Source: Uloborus plumipes (taxonomy: Eukaryota; Arthropoda; Arachnida; Araneae; Uloboridae). Taken from it: a stretch of DNA of 64,000 nucleotides. This document shows positions 11,651 to 22,853 of the stretch, one piece after another (the first letter of the stretch is position 1; every line of letters begins with the position of its first letter). A model generated the notes under the pieces. It saw only the letters and a program-made list of their open reading frames with translations. It was not told the origin of the DNA and searched no databases. A program made the translations under genes and the position numbers. Location: assembly GCA_038373865.1 (NCBI GenBank), contig JAXGGA010001099.1:62001-126000 (forward strand), read 5' to 3'.

Positions 11651-12599
11651 TAATGCCTAGTGGCTTCTGTTTAAATGTAGGTAAGCATGCCTGCTCGTAT
11701 GATGTCATTCTGAGATTTTGAAGTCATTCGGTGAATTGGGACTTTCCCCCTCCAAAAACTTAAACTTTGTGGTACCCTTAAAGGGCAAGAGATATTTGAA
11801 AATCATTATTTAAAGAAAGCGATGATACTTTGTCCCAAATACCCAAATAAATTCTAAGAGAAAGGTTTGGAATTTTACAGACCTCCGACATTATATATTT
11901 TTTAATATTCATTTGTTTTTTGTATCATCTATGTTTTAAAAACAATGGAACAAAGTTGTTCCTTGTTAATGTATAGTTATAAAAGCTAACAAACGAGGAA
12001 ACACAAGAAAAGCTTAGCAGTCAGTCAATAAATGAAAATGCAGCAATACAGTGATACTACTCGGTCTGTTTTTTCTTTCAAATAAAGTTACTTTCCACTA
12101 GCAGACAATATTTTTTACGATTTCAGAGATACACAAGCAAAACTTGGCAGATGACAAACAAAAAAGCAGCAATGAAATGATTTTATTCACATTGTTTTGT
12201 TTTTAACCGACGAAAATACGGAGGAGGTTCTCTAGTCGACCGGTATATATATATATTTTTCAATGTATGACCACGCATAACTTTTTACTGAATAGTCCTA
12301 TTTGGATTTTTTTTTTTTTTTTTTTGAAAGGGTACACCTTCCTGGTGGTCCCATGGTCCCATGATGCGGGGTTTGAGAACGGAATCCTGAAGAAATTGAG
12401 GGGAATCTTCAGAATTCCATTCATGAGCATACTCTTTGCGTATAATGAACGGAATTTCGTATAGTAATATAAGTAATAGCTGGAAAACAAAAACAATTTT
12501 TCAGAAAGTGCAAAATATTACAATATGTGCATGAAATTTTGAAAATGAGTTGTATATATTCCCTTTGAGTTTTAGGTCTATTTATATTTGAATCGCAAT

Positions 12600-12725
12600 C
12601 GTCCAGTCGACTATAGGTTTAAGAATATAGTTAGTATATTGCTAGGTGGATGGCGCAGAAGAGTTAAAATGTTTTAACATTCCAATTTGCCCCGTTATTT
12701 AAATCTTACCCCCACGTTCCCCAAC
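12600..12725. repeat. End fragment of the GGGGCAAAGTGAAA element family
   Basis: It contains TAGTTAGTATATTGCTAGGTGG, ATGGCGC and then AATTTGCCCCGTTATTT, matching the right-hand portions of the elements at 39,135-40,060 and 61,229-62,123 (which read ATAGTTAAAATATT, then AGATAGGTGGCGCT). Only the right end is present. Confidence 0.4.
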
Positions 12726-14140
12726 ATCTGAAGGAGGTTTAAATGGACATTTTGTAGAATATGCATTAGAAAATGCGTGCATATAAGCTAAGAAAAAATC
12801 CTATCTTTGATGAAACAAAAATAATCATAAAATAAAACTTCATAAAAACCAAAATGACAAAAAATTTCATTTTGGTACTCTCGGACCTTCAAAAATATTT
12901 TTTATCATGCAACTATTTTTTTTAATTATAAACGATCTATCAATTTTCCGATGAAGACTTGAGTGCTTTTGGCTTGAGATTTTTTTTTTTTTTTTTGTAA
13001 TATGTTTATTGTTCTTGCATGATATTCATTTTTGTGAAAAAAAAAAAAAAAATCTTTGAACAACGTTCAATAGAAAAAATTAAATCGAAATACTGCGTTT
13101 TTAAAGTTTCACCATATTTCTTGATTTTTTTCCTTTCTCATCACAGTGTCGATGTTCGATTGCACCCCCCAAAATCAATTCCTGGATACGCCACTGACTA
13201 GCAGGATCATAGCCAGCGGGGTGCACCAAACTAAAAATAGAAAGGTTTTTTTATCTTTCATATTATTTATTTTTTGGGGTTTCTTTTTTCTGTTTTTCAT
13301 TTTATTTGTTTATTTATTTATTTTTCAAAAGTAAATTCTGTGGCGTATTTTTATCTCTGTTTAATTCATTTAATTTATAAGTATATTTATCACAAGTGCA
13401 TTGCAATATTTTGGTAATTTATCCTTTGCTTAAAATGAGTATAATTTTACTTGAAAAAGAAATTGGAAAACTAAAAATAACAATATTAAAAAAGTGTTGA
13501 ATTTATATTACTTAAAAAATTATTTAAGTATTTTGTAGTTTGTGCTTGTTTATTTTGTTTTAATTTGGAAAGGCAAGGGGTGTAAAAACGCACCCCCTTT
13601 ATGCAGTAAAAGTTCTAGTGACGATAAACATTGTAGTAATAATTTTTGTGATGTACTTAGTAGTTTCTGGTAGTTAGTAGAAAATTTTATTTTTAAAAAC
13701 CAAGTATAAAAGTGCATCCCCCTTACGGCATTCAGAAACATCAACATAATAAAATATTTTGTGAACTGCTTCAATTCTAAAATACATGAATATCAAAAAA
13801 TTCCATAATTGAATAAATTAAATGTTTTTTATTAATATTGATTATAATTTTTGTAATACTTTTTTTAAGATAATGGGGTGCTCCCCCCTCCCCCTTTCGC
13901 GACCTCAATGCCGGTCCCTATACTTTAATTTCATTGGCTCATCTAATGCTTTTTGTTTGAATATATTTTCCTCAATTAAACAATTTGATGAACGTATTAT
14001 TTCTCAAAGATAACACTAGATGGCAGCATAAAAATAGTGAATGTATGAAAGCTTTAGCAACGCCTTCTAATGATGCCATGGACTGATTGACTAATCGGGA
14101 GAGCTCTCAAAGAGTTTCTTTGTGGGTATTGTGAGCTTGC
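12726..14140. other. Intergenic; hAT end fragment near 13,181-13,196
   Basis: Poly-T tracts and low-complexity AT DNA. CCTGGATACGCCACTG at 13,181-13,196 looks like the right terminus of a hAT-type element with a CAGTGGCG end, but I could not find a matching left end with a target duplication. No exon was recognised. Confidence 0.35.
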
Positions 14141-14338
14141 GTGTGCTGCAGCATTGTGCCATCCGCAGAACATTTCTCTCCTTCATTCTACTCCGTGGGC
14201 GTAATAGTGGAAGCAAGAGCTATTGAACTGGGATGCCGGGTTTATAGCCACGTAAGGTATTCTTTTGTTCACACCACGCATCCTGCATTGACCGGTTCTC
14301 TTTTGTTCTCGGCTGATTTTGACGTTTCTGATCAAACC

Positions 14339-14362
14339 ATGTTTAAGATTGGAATCGTTTAA
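14339..14362 (+). promoter_or_regulatory. Short upstream ORF (7 codons) before MANBAL start
   Basis: ATG at 14,339 opens a frame of seven codons (MFKIGIV) ending in TAA, 26 bases before the MANBAL ATG at 14,389. If transcription starts upstream of 14,339, scanning ribosomes would meet it first. Transcription of this stretch is inferred, not shown. Confidence 0.4.
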
Positions 14363-14388
14363 CTAGTTAGTCTGCTGTATTTCAAATA

Positions 14389-14499
14389 ATGAGTGACCTA
14401 GTTGATGAATTACTTAGGTACGGTCTTTTTTTCGGTGCAATCTTTCAATTAGTATGCATTGCTGCTGTAGTATTTATACCCCCGAAAGAAGAAGGCCGG
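14389..14499 (+). CDS. MANBAL: MANBAL homologue (UPF0239), coding exon 1
   Basis: This exon gives the 37 N-terminal residues of a small membrane protein of the MANBAL/UPF0239 family. Residues 6-34 (from DELLRYGLFFGAIFQL to a run of hydrophobic residues and IPP) form one transmembrane segment and carry the family signature: a (D/N)LLRYGLFxGAIFQLxC block. It is followed by a charged KEEGR stretch and an excellent donor, CGG then GTAAGT at 14,500, on a codon boundary. The ATG at 14,389 was chosen because it sits directly before the conserved block; the family's usual length of about 80-90 residues leaves no room for a long extension. The molecular function of MANBAL is not established. Confidence 0.88.
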
Positions 14500-16548
14500 G
14501 TAAGTAATGAGACGTGTATTTTTCAGTAATGGTACATATTAGTGAACTCTTTTCGTCACTTTTCTGTTGCATTTTTCTGGTAGTTGATTTAATTTTTGGA
14601 ATTGAATTATTTCACTAGCAATAAAGAAACATTCAATTTCATTAAGTTTGAAAGTGCATTCTTTATATTTTATTGTTCACATGTATAGGCAGGGTTTAAA
14701 AGTATCACGAAATTTTCAAAAAAATCTGATAGAGGGAAATATGTTTAACATGAATATGCTATGATGTGTAGAATTGGTTTGCACGAAATGACATTGCAGG
14801 GGTCCCGCCCGGAAATCACACGGTGTAGCTTAACACAAATTGTTCAACACAAAATAATATTTCCCTCCTCTCAGTTTTGTGTTCAACGTTTCACATTTTT
14901 TTGTGTATGCATCCCATATTTTCTTAGTCAACATGGACTACTTCAACTGGTAACTTCATGTGCAAGTCACACTGTTGTATATTTTCATGCATTGTTATTA
15001 AAATACATTGACTAAAAATTAATATTTCTTTCATTTCTAATCTATATGCCACAGTAGGATGACTAAAATGGTGACTGAACTAAATGCGTAAAGTAGATGA
15101 TCAATTCATGTAAAATAGTAACCCTAGGACTCTATAAGGTGACTTCTCTTTTAAAAAAGAAAAATTAATTTCATCATACACTCAAACCACATTAATTCGA
15201 ACATGCTTAAAATGCATTAGTGTGATGAGGGACTACATCTGCGATCCTTGTCGTATTATATTTTTTACACATAGCTTACTATTTATTATTATTTTAAAAC
15301 ACTATTTATTATTATTTTAAAAATTTAATTTTAAAGGTCTTATGAGTTTCTATTTTCAAGATTTAACTATTATTTTACTGCTTTAGTGAAAAGATGCAAT
15401 AAATGAGTCCGGGCTCATTCAGTTTGCTCTATGTTTTACTTTTCTACAATTTCCCTTTAGATTTGTCACTGTTTTTATAATTTATAGGAGCAGGCAGTAA
15501 TGTTTAATATAATCTAATAATAAAGATAATAATAATCTTCCTATTGCGCATTGAAATTATAGAGAACTTTGAGGAGGGGGGTTAGGGAGACAGTTTTCAG
15601 CTCGGGTGCCTTTAGGATGGCCCTGGATGCATACTACATAAATAATAGATATACTTATCTGGTGAATTCGTATATTTTCCAGTACCAGAATGCGACTGAG
15701 AAATAATTGAATCCTGAGTTATCACAGATTCTATGTGAATGGGGAGTTTAATTTTTTTCAGAAAAGCATTCATAACAATGGTGTGCAAGAGTTTAATCTT
15801 CCACATTATGACCTTCTCTGGCCTGCTTGATCCCCATATTTTCACAGTTCAATTTCAATCATATCCAGAATCAATTTGAGAGATAAGTTGGATGGCCTAC
15901 GAGTTTGATTGAATTAATGGCCCTTTTACAGTTGATGCGGGACAAAGTGACATTGATCACATATACTGTATAATACTTTTAAACTTCAATCATTACCAGT
16001 ATCACCTCGTGCATTCATGCTAGAGGTGGACCAGCAGGATACTAATACCTCCATTCACTAGAAATGATTTCGTCTGAGAAATTATCATTTTGTTTTCATT
16101 TTATTACCACTTTCTTTATACCAATGTAGTCCTAACGTATGTAAGATTACATTTCACTCTAACTACTCTTTCTGGGTGCATCATTTTTTAAAAAAAGCAT
16201 ATAGTGTTGTTCTGGTAAGTTGACCTTGACAATGTTTATCTCTTTTCCAGTAAAGGAAAAGGAAAGGTAAATTGTTGTGTATTTGAGTTGCAATACTTTT
16301 ACAAAACAACCAACTACCAGAGCAGTACTATATCAAGTTATTAAAACCTTATTAATGTTTCACAAAGTCGAATTTTAATTGCATAAACATTTGGATTTTG
16401 AGAATTCCTCACAAAAAATAATTTTAAAGATTTTTCATACAATTTGCTGTGAGTCAGATACTATCTAATTTCTAAGCGAACAAAACAATTGTTTTTTTTT
16501 TTTTTTTTCAAAATGATCTTCAATTAAAATTTTTCCAATTGTATTTAG
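14500..16548 (+). other. MANBAL intron
   Basis: A 2,049-nt phase-0 intron from GTAAGT at 14,500 to TTGTATTTAG ending at 16,548. It is AT-rich, with a poly-T run near 16,494-16,508 close to the acceptor. A segment near 15,540-15,610 (GAGGAGGGGGGTTAGGGAGACAG, split here for length) is locally GC-rich. No nested gene was seen. Confidence 0.75.
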
Positions 16549-16671
16549 GATGGTGGGGACTCCAGTGATGAAGACATTTTACCTGATGGCACCATACATC
16601 AACCTTCTCATCGACATCACACTCACCATGTTGGAAGACGCAGCAGACAGGAGAAAAAGAAAAGGAGATGA
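16549..16671 (+). CDS. MANBAL: MANBAL homologue, coding exon 2 (C-terminus)
   Basis: The second exon supplies 40 residues and TGA at 16,669-16,671, for a total of 77 residues. It starts directly after TTTAG and continues the frame of exon 1 in phase 0. It encodes an acidic stretch (DGGDSSDEDILPDG), a histidine-rich stretch (HRHHTHH) and a strongly basic end (RRSRQEKKKRR). Vertebrate MANBAL likewise ends in a lysine/arginine-rich tail, so the architecture fits: one membrane span then a short basic cytosolic tail. No AATAAA occurs between the stop and the mariner insertion that begins 63 bases later, so the native 3' end must lie beyond it or within it. Confidence 0.85.
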   Translation, partial: DGGDSSDEDILPDGTIHQPSHRHHTHHVGRRSRQEKKKRR

Positions 16672-17854
16672 TCAAAAGTAATAGAAAGTAACCATCCAAC
16701 TTTTCAACTCTTCAATGTTTTATTAGTTAATATACATAGTGCGTCCCAAAAGTAATGCGAATGATTTTTTTCTGGCGCAATGGTACAGCGCAGCGTGTTC
16801 TAACCAGCTGAGTCAGGTGTAGGGGGGTGTAGGCTTCAAATTGCGCCAGGTGTTTTTTAGTTGTCAGCTTCCAGAGAGACAGAACGTGTGATATAGTGAA
16901 CCCCTTTTTCAGTAAATGTGACATGAGAAAATGGACAATTCGAAGAAGAAACGGTGTGCTATCAAGTTTTGTGTTAAACTTGGGAAGTCTGGCACCGAAA
17001 CGTTTCAATTAATTCAACAAGCTTTTGGGACTGATTGCTTGTCCCATTCCCAAGTTTTCCGATGGCACAAGTCATTCATGGAGGGTCGAGAGAACATTAC
17101 AGACGAACCTCGCAGCGGGCGGCCGTCAACCTCACGAGCCAACGAAAATGACGCGTGTGCGTGATTGTTTGAACTCTGACAGACGATTGAGCCTCCAATT
17201 GATAGCAGAGACTCTAAACTTAACAAAATTAACAGTTCATCATATTGTCACAGAAGATTTGAACATGAGAAAGGTGTGTGCCAAACTGGTTCCAAAAGTT
17301 TTGACCGACGAACAAAAAGACCTGAGAGTGCTCCGATGCCAAGAAATGTTGGAAATGTGTGAAAAAGATCCTAATTTTTTGAACGTAGTTATCACCGGCG
17401 ATGAGTCCTGGATTTTCGAGTATGACCCTGTTACAAAAAGGCAGAGTTCAGAGCAGCACACCACATTCTCTCCCCGTCCCAAGAAAGCATGCATGAGCAA
17501 GTTCAGGATCAAAACCATGCTCATTGTTTTCTTTGACGTCAGAGGTATTGTGCACCACGAATTTGTACCGACTGAGACAACAGTTAACTCGGCTTTCTAC
17601 TTGGAAGTGCTTAAAAGACTGAAAAGGACTGTCGCCCGTCGCCGAAATGACATCAAGGACACGTGGAAACTTCATCACGATAATGCGCGGAGTCACAGCG
17701 CTTTCATTATTAATGACTTCCTGGCCAGGGCTCACACCCCATTGGTTCCCCAGTCTCCTTACAGTCCTGACCTGGCTCCTGCGGACTTTTTTCTATTTCC
17801 TAGGTTGAAAGGAGCAATGAAAGGTGAACATTGGGACTTGATTGAGAGCATTCA

Positions 17855-19439
17855 CAGGGGTCTGGCCAGAGGAAATTCGGGTCCGTTAACGGACCCTTCA
17901 CAAAAATACGATCAAGCAAAACGGACCTTTCACAAAAATACTATCGAGCAAAACGGACCCTTCACAAAAATACGATCAAGCAAAACGGACCCTTCACAAA
18001 ATGCTAATCAAACAAACGTGCATTTCACACATGATTCATTCAAAAAGCAAATCTGAAATCAAAATAATGCATAGCATATTTCTGTGTAAAAGCCCATAAC
18101 TTTTGGGCCTTTTCTGAAGTTAAAGAAGGGAATCGTTTATCTGCCAACTTTGCGGAAAAAAAAAGTCGGCACTTCCTGCCCGGCCCTGCGATGCTCGGGC
18201 AAGCAAAAAATCTTTAGTGTAAAATGTAGCACTTTTTGTTGGTTTCTTTTAAAGAAATTAACATTTTAAAAAAGGTAGTTGTTTTGCTTTAATGGTTCTG
18301 CTTGTTTGTTTTATCACATGCAAATCAAAGTGGCTTGCTGTGATGTTGCTGTTATAGATTTCTCTGGAAGTGCAGAGTAAGGATTTTTCTCCCTGCTATG
18401 AACTTAAACATAAAGAAAATAATAATAATAGCAATTATCAGCGGAATGAACTTAGAACTGCAAACAGATAGCTGGGGTGGAGAAAAAATGGGATTGCTTC
18501 TGCGTAGAGCGATCAGCTACTATTTAAAATTAAAATTATCTCCATCTGACGTCTTTGGTGCGATGTTTTGACCTTATTTTGGCAGAAAATTGTTTTTTTT
18601 TTTTTTTTTTTAATTTCATTTATTTATTTATTTTTTAATGCTTACAAGGGTGGTGTTTTAGTTATATTTAGGAATTATTGTATTTTTGCGTCTTTTAATA
18701 TTAGAAGTCTGGTATTGTTTGTTTTGCTATGTTTCCCTACTGTATGTTTTCCTCCGAATTTTTGGCGAATATGTCAGTGATTATTAATGACATTCATCAT
18801 ATAAACCTGATGAAATTCAGCTCTAAAATTTTTGACTTTAATAAATTATTAAAAATCGTTTTTATATTTATGATGCTTTCATTTTGAAAAAAGCGATCTC
18901 TGCATCCGATATGGAAATCGAATTTTACTTTCTTTTCAAGCTAATTACTCTTTATTAGGAGGCAAATAAATGAAAATTCGCGTTATTTTTTGCTCAGATC
19001 ATTATTTTAAATTTTTTAAAGCAAAATTAACTGTTCTTTTATTAGTCTAAATGTTAAACGATCGCTCCATTTTAGTTTTGCATTAATTGTGGAAACAGAC
19101 ATTAATAATATGTTTACTATAGACCTTTGAAATGCGATTGTGAAGAAAATTCACCAAAAAAATTATTTTATGTTCCGTTTTTATGCTTTTGATGTCACTT
19201 GAATGATCACTTTGAAAACTGCAATCTCTTTGCATCCACTACAGGAATCGGACTTTTCGCATTTTTGATATTTAATATGCTTTTTTTAAGAGGAAAATAA
19301 ATGAAATTAATTGTTATTTTTTATTAAATTAAAAAAAAAATATTTTTTGCAATTTTTTTTCAAAATTGTTTGATTTTCACAAAATTATTTAGTTTTTCAC
19401 AAAAAACGGACCCTGTGAAAAATCCAGGACAGGCCCCTG
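17855..19439. mobile_element. Non-autonomous hAT-like element inside mariner
   Basis: The ends are CAGGGGTCTGGCC and, inverted, CAGGGGCCTGTCC. The flanking ATTCA occurs on both sides (17,850-17,854 and 19,440-19,444), and removing the element plus one ATTCA exactly restores the transposase reading frame, which fixes the boundaries. CAGGGG termini fit the hAT superfamily, some branches of which make 5-6 bp duplications. The interior has no transposase frame. A second inverted match, ACGGACCC near the left end and ACGGACCCTGTGAA near the right end, lies just inside. Confidence 0.82.
17886..18018 (+). repeat. 32-bp tandem repeat inside the hAT-like element
   Basis: Units beginning ACGGACCCTTCACAAAAATA recur with an exact 32-bp spacing (GGACC at 17,891, 17,923, 17,955 and 17,987), then decay. 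The 32-bp period is not a multiple of three, so it is not a coding repeat. It is subterminal, a usual place for transposase-binding repeats. Confidence 0.85.
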
Positions 19440-19778
19440 ATTCAAGCTCATGTCACATCGGCTCTGAAGAACATTCCAAAACAAGCCTTCCAAGATGCCT
19501 TCCAGGGTTGGAAACACCGTCTTCGGAAGTGTATCAATGCAAGAGGGTGCTATTTTGAGGATTTTTGACTTTTTGTATAAATATCTTCAGTAAGTGTTTT
19601 TTTTATGAATTTTTTCGCATTACTTTTGGGACGCACCATGTACACATTTGTCTTAATTTTGATATTCATATTTCATTTACGAAATTGAGATTGGCACAGT
19701 AGGCCATGGCCCTTGTGGGCTGTCCCTGAATTTGGTTTTTAGTTTCTCCTTTATGTGTATTTAAAAATTAATTTTATA

Positions 19779-19784
19779 AATAAA
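19779..19784 (+). terminator. Candidate poly(A) signal of MANBAL beyond the mariner
   Basis: The first AATAAA in the unique sequence downstream of the mariner element, 138 bases past it. Before the insertion it would have been about 200 bases behind the MANBAL stop, a sensible 3' UTR length. AATAAA also occurs by chance inside the inserted elements (for example near 18,965), so the present 3' end is uncertain. Confidence 0.4.
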
Positions 19785-19927
19785 CTGAGTTTTATGTAAA
19801 AATTAACAGAACAGAATGAAACAATGATGACAATGAAACATCAATAAAAGGGCTAAAGTCTTTTTTTTTTCTTTCTGGCTACCATAATTAATTTTTTAAC
19901 TATGAATGCTATCCTATAAGCATTAGA

Positions 19928-20543
19928 GTGGGCCAAAAAAGATTTTTTTTTTTTTTTTTTCAATTTTCGATGATAGGTATTGTGGAAAAAGTGCCATTAG
20001 GGGAGCAAAGTGCACGTAAAAAAATTGAAATTTTTTGATCAATATCTTGATCTGCCACAATTGTATTGAAGTTTGGAAAAATTGCAGTTTTTTAAAATTT
20101 TTAGGAAATTATTATTAAAAAAAATTTAGCATCTAACATCTAAAAATGCATAATATGGGACAAACAACAGTGGTTATTTCAGATAAATACGGCGAAAACA
20201 GCAATTTAACGTTTTGACAAAATTTAATTTAAACCAGAAAAAAAAAAAAAAACAGGAAATTGCCAAATCTTCAAGACATTTGTAAAAAAGGAAGGAATTA
20301 TACCACAGACTCCAAATGGCAACTTTTTCACCCTACCCGCTGTTGAAAATCGAAATTTTTTTAAGAAAATAATTTGCTAAATAGCTCAAAGAAACTGCAT
20401 TTCTTCTAAACTTCAACGCATTTGTGGCAGATCAAGAAATTGACCAAAAAATTTCAATTTTTTTATGTGCACTTTGCTCCCCCACTGGCACCTTTTCCGC
20501 AATACCCATCATCGAAATAAAAAAAAGGATTTTTCGGCCCACA
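19928..20543. mobile_element. Foldback MITE with arms of about 180 bp
   Basis: GTGGGCCAAAAAAGA at 19,928 is matched in inverted orientation by the end at 20,543, and the similarity continues inward: TGGCACTTTTTCC, GCAAAGTGCAC and TGATCTGCCACAA words occur on both arms in opposite orientation. Arms are roughly 180 bp with a 250-bp centre. No clear target duplication was found. Non-coding. Confidence 0.7.
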
Positions 20544-20805
20544 ATAATAAACATGCGAGGAAAGCCTCATATGTATGGACAATTTTCCAGAATAGTGTGA
20601 TTTCTTGTCTCATATAGCAACCTTAGAAAAGTTTTTTATCATCATATATATTATTTCCATTATTTCCTTAAGTGTGAGAATGCCATAACTTTCTCAATAC
20701 TTTATACAGCTTCATCATAAGTAAAGTGTCATTTTAAAGATTTTTTCACTATTTTAAGCAAAAACAAAGAGAATCTTCAATGCATACGTATAGCATTTAA
20801 AAATG

Positions 20806-20880
20806 GAGACCTATTGAGTTGATTATAGCGTTGTGCTAACTGTATGAGGGTTGTGAGTTTGAATCCCCAAGGGACAAAAA
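20806..20880 (+). mobile_element. tRNA-like SINE head, degenerate
   Basis: A box-B-like GTGAGTTTGAATCCCC follows a box-A-like TTATAGCGTTGTGC spacing. No acceptor stem can be drawn, so it is a SINE head or tRNA relic and not a tRNA gene. Confidence 0.35.
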
Positions 20881-22782
20881 TATTGTTTTAGCCCCTTGTA
20901 TATGTGTATATATTCTATGGCATAACTCTGGTAAAAATTTGTATGCAACGTCGTTGCAAATAAAAATTAAGACTGAAATTTTATAATTTATTTTTTATCC
21001 CTTCAGTTTTAATTGATTCACCACAAATAAAAAGTTGTAACCTAATAAACTTGAGATTTGAAAGGATCCATGGGGAAGAATGATGGAGGTGCGTTTTCTT
21101 TCAAATTCAGATAATCATGGGGATTGGTAGATTGTTACAGTCAGTATTTAGCTGTAACATCAACCAGACAAGAATGATCATAGTCCCTTTGGTATAACAA
21201 GGAAAGTTTAGGGCTAGTAGGAAAAAGATTGGAAAGAAGATCAGGACTTCAAACTTTAAAAAAAATTAATAGTGAAATTTTTTTCGATCGACTTTTATTG
21301 TTCTTTTCTCTTAGTCTTCCTATTCAATTTTACAAAGAAAAGAATTATACGCTTCACATACATACTTATTTATTGACAAATGAGTATACGTTCTGTTATG
21401 TTACCCTGCTTATAGAGATCAGTTTAATCCCAATTGTTGACCTTATATTCAGGTCTGGCAGTATGTACATAAAAACTGCCATGGGAAAATAAATGGCAGT
21501 ATGTGTAGAAATGACTCTTGAGCCATTTCAAGAACCCATTTTCCTATTGTTTCAACTAACAATAGGAAAATGTTGGAGTTTTAGGTTTCTTTCGTGCTTT
21601 ATTTTCAGTGGAAACCAAATAAGCAAGCTTGTACAGTAAAACTAAAGTGCAAAAAAAGACAAATGGGCAAAAAAAGTAAATTGGCAGATACTGCACTTTA
21701 GCTTCCCACAGCAGTATATGTATCTACGCACGTACGTATGTGTGGGGGGGGTTAGGTTTATTTAACATGTGAATACCACACGCACAAATCTCTTAGAGAC
21801 TGAATGTAACTTCCTTGTCAAATCATTAAAATACATCCTACAATATTCAATCTTTTTTTTTTTTTTTGGTTTTGAAATTATTTCACACAATCAATATAGC
21901 AAATTAACTTAAATGTTGTAAGCCAATTGGATGGCTACTGAACTGTTAAGAATATTGTGTGAAAAATGATGTGGAAATATTTGGCTGAAATTTATATAAA
22001 AGGCATAATCATTATAAGTAAAGCACAAATCATTTTAAAAAATTACAGAAAATATTTATTTCAATGTTACAGTTGAGCCCCTTGTATTGCACAAAACAAT
22101 TGCTAATATTTTTTTGATACAAGTTTTCTGAAGTTGTATTTGATCTCAGCCACAATTTCTCGTATTTTTAGTGCTCTTCCCATGTTTGAAAATCAAAGGA
22201 AACTTATTTTTAAACTAATTTTCCGTGAGGCTAAGAAAGTTATGCCATTCATAATGCTCTACAGTTTATTTTAAAAAATAAAAAGAATTTATCTAGTAGT
22301 TCAAAAAGGGGTTTATAAAGATATTTTAATTTTGATAAAAAATGTTTGACAAGTATTATGTATTAACATTTTAAAAACTTACTTAAATTTAATAATAGTG
22401 TCACCAGATTAATTATTTTAGTTTCCTAACTTGAATGGTCACAATTTCATATGTGGTGGGGGGGGGGGGAATTTGCATAATGAAGAGGCTAAGTTGTGAA
22501 CCCTACACAAACTCTTTACAGTTGATAATTATTCATATTAACTGGACTTTACAACAAGCGCTTTTCGCACCATAAACTATGTGAGCATTTCCTTCTGATC
22601 CAATCGTTCACAATCATTCTAACACTCTTGAGGCTGGTTAGTCACTGTCCCTTGTTGAGGGTAGACATAGATGGAAGCTGCATGCACCCTGTTAAGTCTA
22701 GATTCTTTGGCAGATTCTTGGTGTTTTTTGAATGTCAAAAAATGTGATGCAATGTTTTTGTTGATCCAATACAGAACTGCTT
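20881..22782. other. Intergenic; possible 3' UTR of a minus-strand gene
   Basis: No plus-strand exon was recognised. On the minus strand the part nearest 22,782 could be the 3' UTR of the terminal exon at 22,783-22,850; candidate AATAAA signals (TTTATT on the plus strand) occur near 22,263 and 22,054. Confidence 0.3.
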
Positions 22783-22850
22783 CTAGCCATCAAACCCAGT
22801 AGGTGTTGCTGGTGATCCTTTAGGTGTGGGTGGAAGTGGTGCTGTTGATG
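22783..22850 (-). CDS. Possible terminal exon of an unidentified gene
   Basis: On the minus strand a pyrimidine-rich tract and ACAATTATAG are followed by an open segment of 21 codons ending in TAG at 22,783-22,785. It encodes STAPLPPTPKGSPATPTGF and then DG-stop, a proline/threonine-rich tail of the sort found at the C-termini of regulatory proteins. The exon enters with two nucleotides completing a codon. Support is limited to composition and the acceptor; no upstream exon was found, and such exons would have to lie beyond the satellite array or in the 23-24 kb gap. Confidence 0.33.
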
Positions 22851-22853
22851 CTA

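Larger units (their letters stand above)
16931..19568 (+). pseudogene. Mariner DD34D transposase, frameshifted and interrupted
   Basis: The start at 16,931 gives an N-terminal helix-turn-helix region that runs to RSGRPSTSRANEN. A frame change near 17,145-17,160 moves the rest into the frame that continues VRDCLNSDRRLSL. Catalytic motifs are visible: ITGDESW, LHHDNARSH and SPDLAPADFFLF, with 34 residues between the second and third aspartates (DD34D). At 17,855 the frame is cut by a hAT-like insertion; behind it, from 19,445, the C-terminus resumes in the expected frame (ALKNIPKQAFQ, then a GWKHRLRKCI stretch) and stops at 19,566-19,568. With both a frameshift and an insertion the gene cannot make transposase. 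Confidence 0.92.
16735..19640 (+). mobile_element. Mariner element split by a nested insertion
   Basis: The left end starts CATAGTGCGTCCCAAAAGTA and the right end is its inverted match with one early mismatch; both are flanked by TA (16,733-16,734 and 19,641-19,642), the standard mariner target duplication. The matching TIR runs about 28 bp. The span is 2,906 bp, but removing the nested 1,585-bp element leaves about 1.3 kb, the normal length for mariner. It lies 63 bp behind the MANBAL stop codon. Confidence 0.93.

Noticed and set aside
17240..17735. Minus-strand ORFs of about 95 codons
   Set aside because: Antisense shadows of the mariner transposase.
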